From assembly GCA_963765555.1 (NCBI GenBank), contig CAVXWX010000001.1, positions 310,001 through 374,000 of the forward strand: a stretch of 64,000 bases of DNA. The letters run 5' to 3'. The position numbers and the translations under genes are program-made. Of the stretch, positions 62,191 through 64,000 are shown one piece after another. Below the pieces are notes generated by a model. The model worked only from the letters and a program-made list of their open reading frames with translations, did not search any database and was not told where the DNA came from. Origin of the DNA: JL08 sp963765555 (GTDB lineage Bacteria; Pseudomonadota; Alphaproteobacteria; Rhodobacterales; Rhodobacteraceae). Position 1 is the stretch's first letter. Every line of letters begins with the position of its first letter.

Positions 62191-62262
62191 GTTACGTAGC
62201 GACGGTAACGTCTCCTTTGGAAATGAGCGGTCATGTATGGCCGGTTCTGTTGGAGATGACCA
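62191..62262 (+). ncRNA. Structured 5' leader of ornithine decarboxylase (speF-type leader candidate)
   Basis: GTTACGT (62191-62197) can pair with ACGGTAAC (62202-62209, one bulge). GGTCAT (62229-62234) pairs perfectly with ATGACC (62256-62261), enclosing the ribosome site GGAG at 62252-62255. TCTCC (62211-62215) could instead pair with GGAGA (62252-62256). Two competing stems around the ribosome site one base before the start codon suggest regulated translation. The block TCTCCTTTGGAAATGAG resembles my memory of the alphaproteobacterial speF leader (Rfam), which needs a covariance search to confirm. The leader may begin anywhere after 62037. Confidence 0.5.
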
Positions 62263-63438
62263 ATGAATGCCTACGTCACCGATTTATCGGACTTCAAAGC
62301 TGTACGCACTGCCCAAACACGCGCAGAAGCGTTTATTCGCAATACACGATTTGATAAACCAACGCTGGTACTGGATGTCGATGCCGTTGCGCGCCAATAT
62401 GCGGCCCTGTCTGCGGGTCTGGGGCGGGCGCATATCCACTATGCTGTCAAAGCTAACCCGGCAAGCGCGATCATCGATCGGTTGGTGCAATTGGGATCAG
62501 GCTTTGATGCCGCGTCGCGTGGCGAGATCGAACTGTGCCTGAGCCAGGGTGCGGACCCGTCGCACATATCCTTTGGAAATACCGTGAAGCGCGTCAGCGA
62601 CATTGCATTCGCACATCAGGTGGGGGTTTCCCTGTTTGCTGCAGATGCCGAAGAAGAATTGGACAAGATCGCTGCGAACGCGCCCCGTGCGCGTGTCTAT
62701 ATCCGCGTGATAGTAGACGCTTCGCAAGCCGATTGGCCGCTAAGCCGCAAATTCGGGTGCGCACGTTCCAAGGTTCTGGCTTTGCTTTCGTACGCAAAGA
62801 CCGTGGGCTTGGTGCCTGTCGGTCTGTCATTCCATGTCGGCTCGCAAACACGTCGCGCCGAAATGTGGACGGATACTCTGGATCAGGTGGCCGTCGTCTG
62901 GCGGGATGCGAAACAGGCGGGGTTTGATCTTTCTTTGCTTAACATTGGCGGTGGATTTCCTGCATTTTACGGGGAAGAAATTGACGGCGCGACCACCTAT
63001 TGTGCGTCTGTGATGCAACTGATCGCCGACCGTTTTGGCGATGTTCCCATGATTATGGCCGAGCCCGGCCGTGGTTTGGTGGCGGAATGTGGTGCCATCG
63101 CCGCCGAAGTTCTGTTGGTGTCCAGCAAGTCCGACGACGATGTGCACCGGTGGGTCTATCTTGATATCGGTCGGTTTTCCGGTCTGGCTGAAACCGAAGG
63201 CGAAGCCATCCGATATCAGTTTATCACCGAAAAAGACGGCGGTCTTGACGGACCGTGCATTCTGGCAGGACCATCCTGCGACAGTGCCGATGTACTATAC
63301 GAAAAACGCCCGGTCATGTTGCCACACGGTTTGTGCGCAGGTGACAAAGTGATCATCCGCAACTGCGGGGCCTACACGTCAAGCTATTCTTCGGTTGGCT
63401 TTAACGGTTTTCCCCCGCTGGATGTGATGATCCTGTAA
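62263..63438 (+). CDS. Ornithine decarboxylase (fold III, eukaryotic-like)
   Basis: A 391-residue PLP enzyme. The PLP Lys63 is in HYAVKANPASAIID, with GSGFDAASRGEIELCLSQGA, SFHVGSQTRRAEMW, LNIGGGFPAFY, MAEPGRGLVAECG and the active-site Cys/Asp in GPSCDSADVLYEKRP. The CDSxD motif marks ornithine (or lysine/ornithine) decarboxylase within the fold, not LysA or arginine decarboxylase. It makes putrescine. The structured leader in front suggests control by polyamine or ornithine level. Confidence 0.9.
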   Translation: MNAYVTDLSDFKAVRTAQTRAEAFIRNTRFDKPTLVLDVDAVARQYAALSAGLGRAHIHYAVKANPASAIIDRLVQLGSGFDAASRGEIELCLSQGADPSHISFGNTVKRVSDIAFAHQVGVSLFAADAEEELDKIAANAPRARVYIRVIVDASQADWPLSRKFGCARSKVLALLSYAKTVGLVPVGLSFHVGSQTRRAEMWTDTLDQVAVVWRDAKQAGFDLSLLNIGGGFPAFYGEEIDGATTYCASVMQLIADRFGDVPMIMAEPGRGLVAECGAIAAEVLLVSSKSDDDVHRWVYLDIGRFSGLAETEGEAIRYQFITEKDGGLDGPCILAGPSCDSADVLYEKRPVMLPHGLCAGDKVIIRNCGAYTSSYSSVGFNGFPPLDVMIL

Positions 63439-63447
63439 GGAGCGTTG

Positions 63448-63481
63448 TTCCGGGGCATCCACGGGAGGGGATGTCCCGGAA
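63448..63481. terminator. Hairpin between the ornithine decarboxylase and deoD genes
   Basis: TTCCGGGGCATCC (63448-63460) and GGATGTCCCGGAA (63469-63481) pair over 13 positions with one G-T mismatch, around an eight-base loop. No clear T run follows, so it may be a bidirectional termination or end-protection hairpin for the two convergent genes. Confidence 0.6.
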
Positions 63482-63486
63482 ACCCG

Positions 63487-64000
63487 TCAGGCGAACGCAG
63501 CCTCAAGCGCGATTTCGACCATGTCGCCAAAGCTGCTTTCGCGTTGGTCCGAGGGCAGCGCCTCTTTCGTTTGCAGATGGTCCGACACAGTTAGTATCGC
63601 CAGGGCGCGGCGATCATAGCGCGCAGCAAGTGTATAAAGCTCTGCCGCCTCCATTTCGACGCCCAGAATTCCGTGACGCACCATCTGTTCATTCAGGTCC
63701 GGCCGTTCGTCATAAAACACATCAGATGAATATATCCCGCCGACATGGGTTTTGGTGTCACGGCGTTCGGCCGCATCAACTGCGGCGCGCAACAATGACC
63801 AATCTGCGGATGGTGCGAAATTCAGTTCTTTGAACAATGAAGATGAGGGCGTGTTTACCGTTGTGGCCGTCATCGCGATGATAACATCGCGGATGCCAAC
63901 ATAGGGTTGCATACCGCCGCAAGATCCAATGCGGATCAGCGTTTTGGCATCATAATCTCGGATCAATTCGTTTACATAAATCGACAGTGATGGCATGCCC
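63487..64000 (-). CDS. deoD: Purine-nucleoside phosphorylase DeoD-type (5' part outside window)
   Basis: The last 171 or so residues of a hexameric purine-nucleoside phosphorylase: MPSLSIYVNELIRDYDAKTL, IRIGSCGGMQPYVGIRDVII, VGGIYSSDVFYDERPDLN, ILGVEMEAAELYTLAARY and LAILTVSDHL, which includes the active-site Asp in SDHL. The frame runs past base 64000; the visible Met follows a Gly and is internal, since DeoD proteins are about 235 residues. The enzyme splits purine (deoxy)nucleosides with phosphate. Confidence 0.9.
   Translation of the reverse strand, partial: GMPSLSIYVNELIRDYDAKTLIRIGSCGGMQPYVGIRDVIIAMTATTVNTPSSSLFKELNFAPSADWSLLRAAVDAAERRDTKTHVGGIYSSDVFYDERPDLNEQMVRHGILGVEMEAAELYTLAARYDRRALAILTVSDHLQTKEALPSDQRESSFGDMVEIALEAAFA

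Noticed and set aside
62109..62352. An 81-codon leader reading frame upstream of ornithine decarboxylase
   Set aside because: It begins at a TTG without a ribosome site and runs well into the next gene in another frame; the RNA structure is the better explanation.

Overview
The window reads as a chromosomal segment of a marine-type alphaproteobacterium of the Rhodobacterales (Roseobacter/Rhodobacter group). This rests on family content and gene order: an aa3-type cytochrome oxidase subunit IV, ethylmalonyl-CoA pathway genes, PHB genes, a VPLPA-CTERM protein, and a TCA supercluster in the order I remember from Rhodobacter sphaeroides (lpd-sucB-sucA-sucD-sucC-mdh, then mcl2-mch-sdh). Coding density is high, many neighbours overlap by 1-4 bases, and I see no tRNA, rRNA, CRISPR array, insertion sequence or prophage.

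Layout. 1-7.9 kb: a DsbD-like periplasmic protein, YqgE, Sua5/TsaC, an acyl-CoA dehydrogenase with an MBL hydrolase, oxidase subunit IV, a lipoprotein and azlCD. 7.9-12 kb: a tightly overlapped molybdenum-cofactor operon, fdhD-mobA-mobB-moeA, whose MoeA carries an extra N-terminal domain. 12-23 kb: greA, a soxR/glyoxalase-like divergent pair with a near-perfect SoxR box, ETF-ubiquinone oxidoreductase, a TPR protein, ispE, a long-chain polyprenyl synthase, trmN6, and a LysR regulator with a DMT transporter. 23-31 kb: phaB and phaA, an EAL protein, tag, tlpA, argH, small lipoproteins and a VPLPA-CTERM protein. 31-40 kb: lysA, a TIGR02302-type protein, ftsEX, plsC, a PPOX flavoprotein and an OmpA-family protein. 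40-51 kb (minus strand): mdh, then sucC-X-sucD-sucA-odhB-Y-MAPEG-lpdA. 51-61 kb (plus strand): TauE, mcl2, NnrU, DUF1737, mch, a DUF1194 protein and sdhCDA-X-X-sdhB. 61-64 kb: a ZIP transporter, ornithine decarboxylase behind a structured leader, and deoD, cut by the window edge.

How the parts fit. 2-Oxoglutarate dehydrogenase (sucA/odhB/lpdA), succinyl-CoA synthetase, succinate dehydrogenase and malate dehydrogenase give a continuous 2-oxoglutarate to oxaloacetate route. Malyl-CoA thioesterase (mcl2) and mesaconyl-CoA hydratase (mch) belong to the ethylmalonyl-CoA pathway, which starts from acetoacetyl-CoA made by the PhaA/PhaB route. The sucC and sdhC upstream regions each carry two copies of the palindrome TGTGATCACA about 20 bases apart, suggesting one regulator for both operons. 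Low-GC or unfamiliar genes sit inside the suc and sdh operons.

Caveat: six genes (DMT transporter, phaA, argH, VPLPA protein, odhB, sucA) carry ten apparent single-base indels. Several are in genes that should be essential, and in every case the corrected length is in frame, so sequence error is the likeliest cause.
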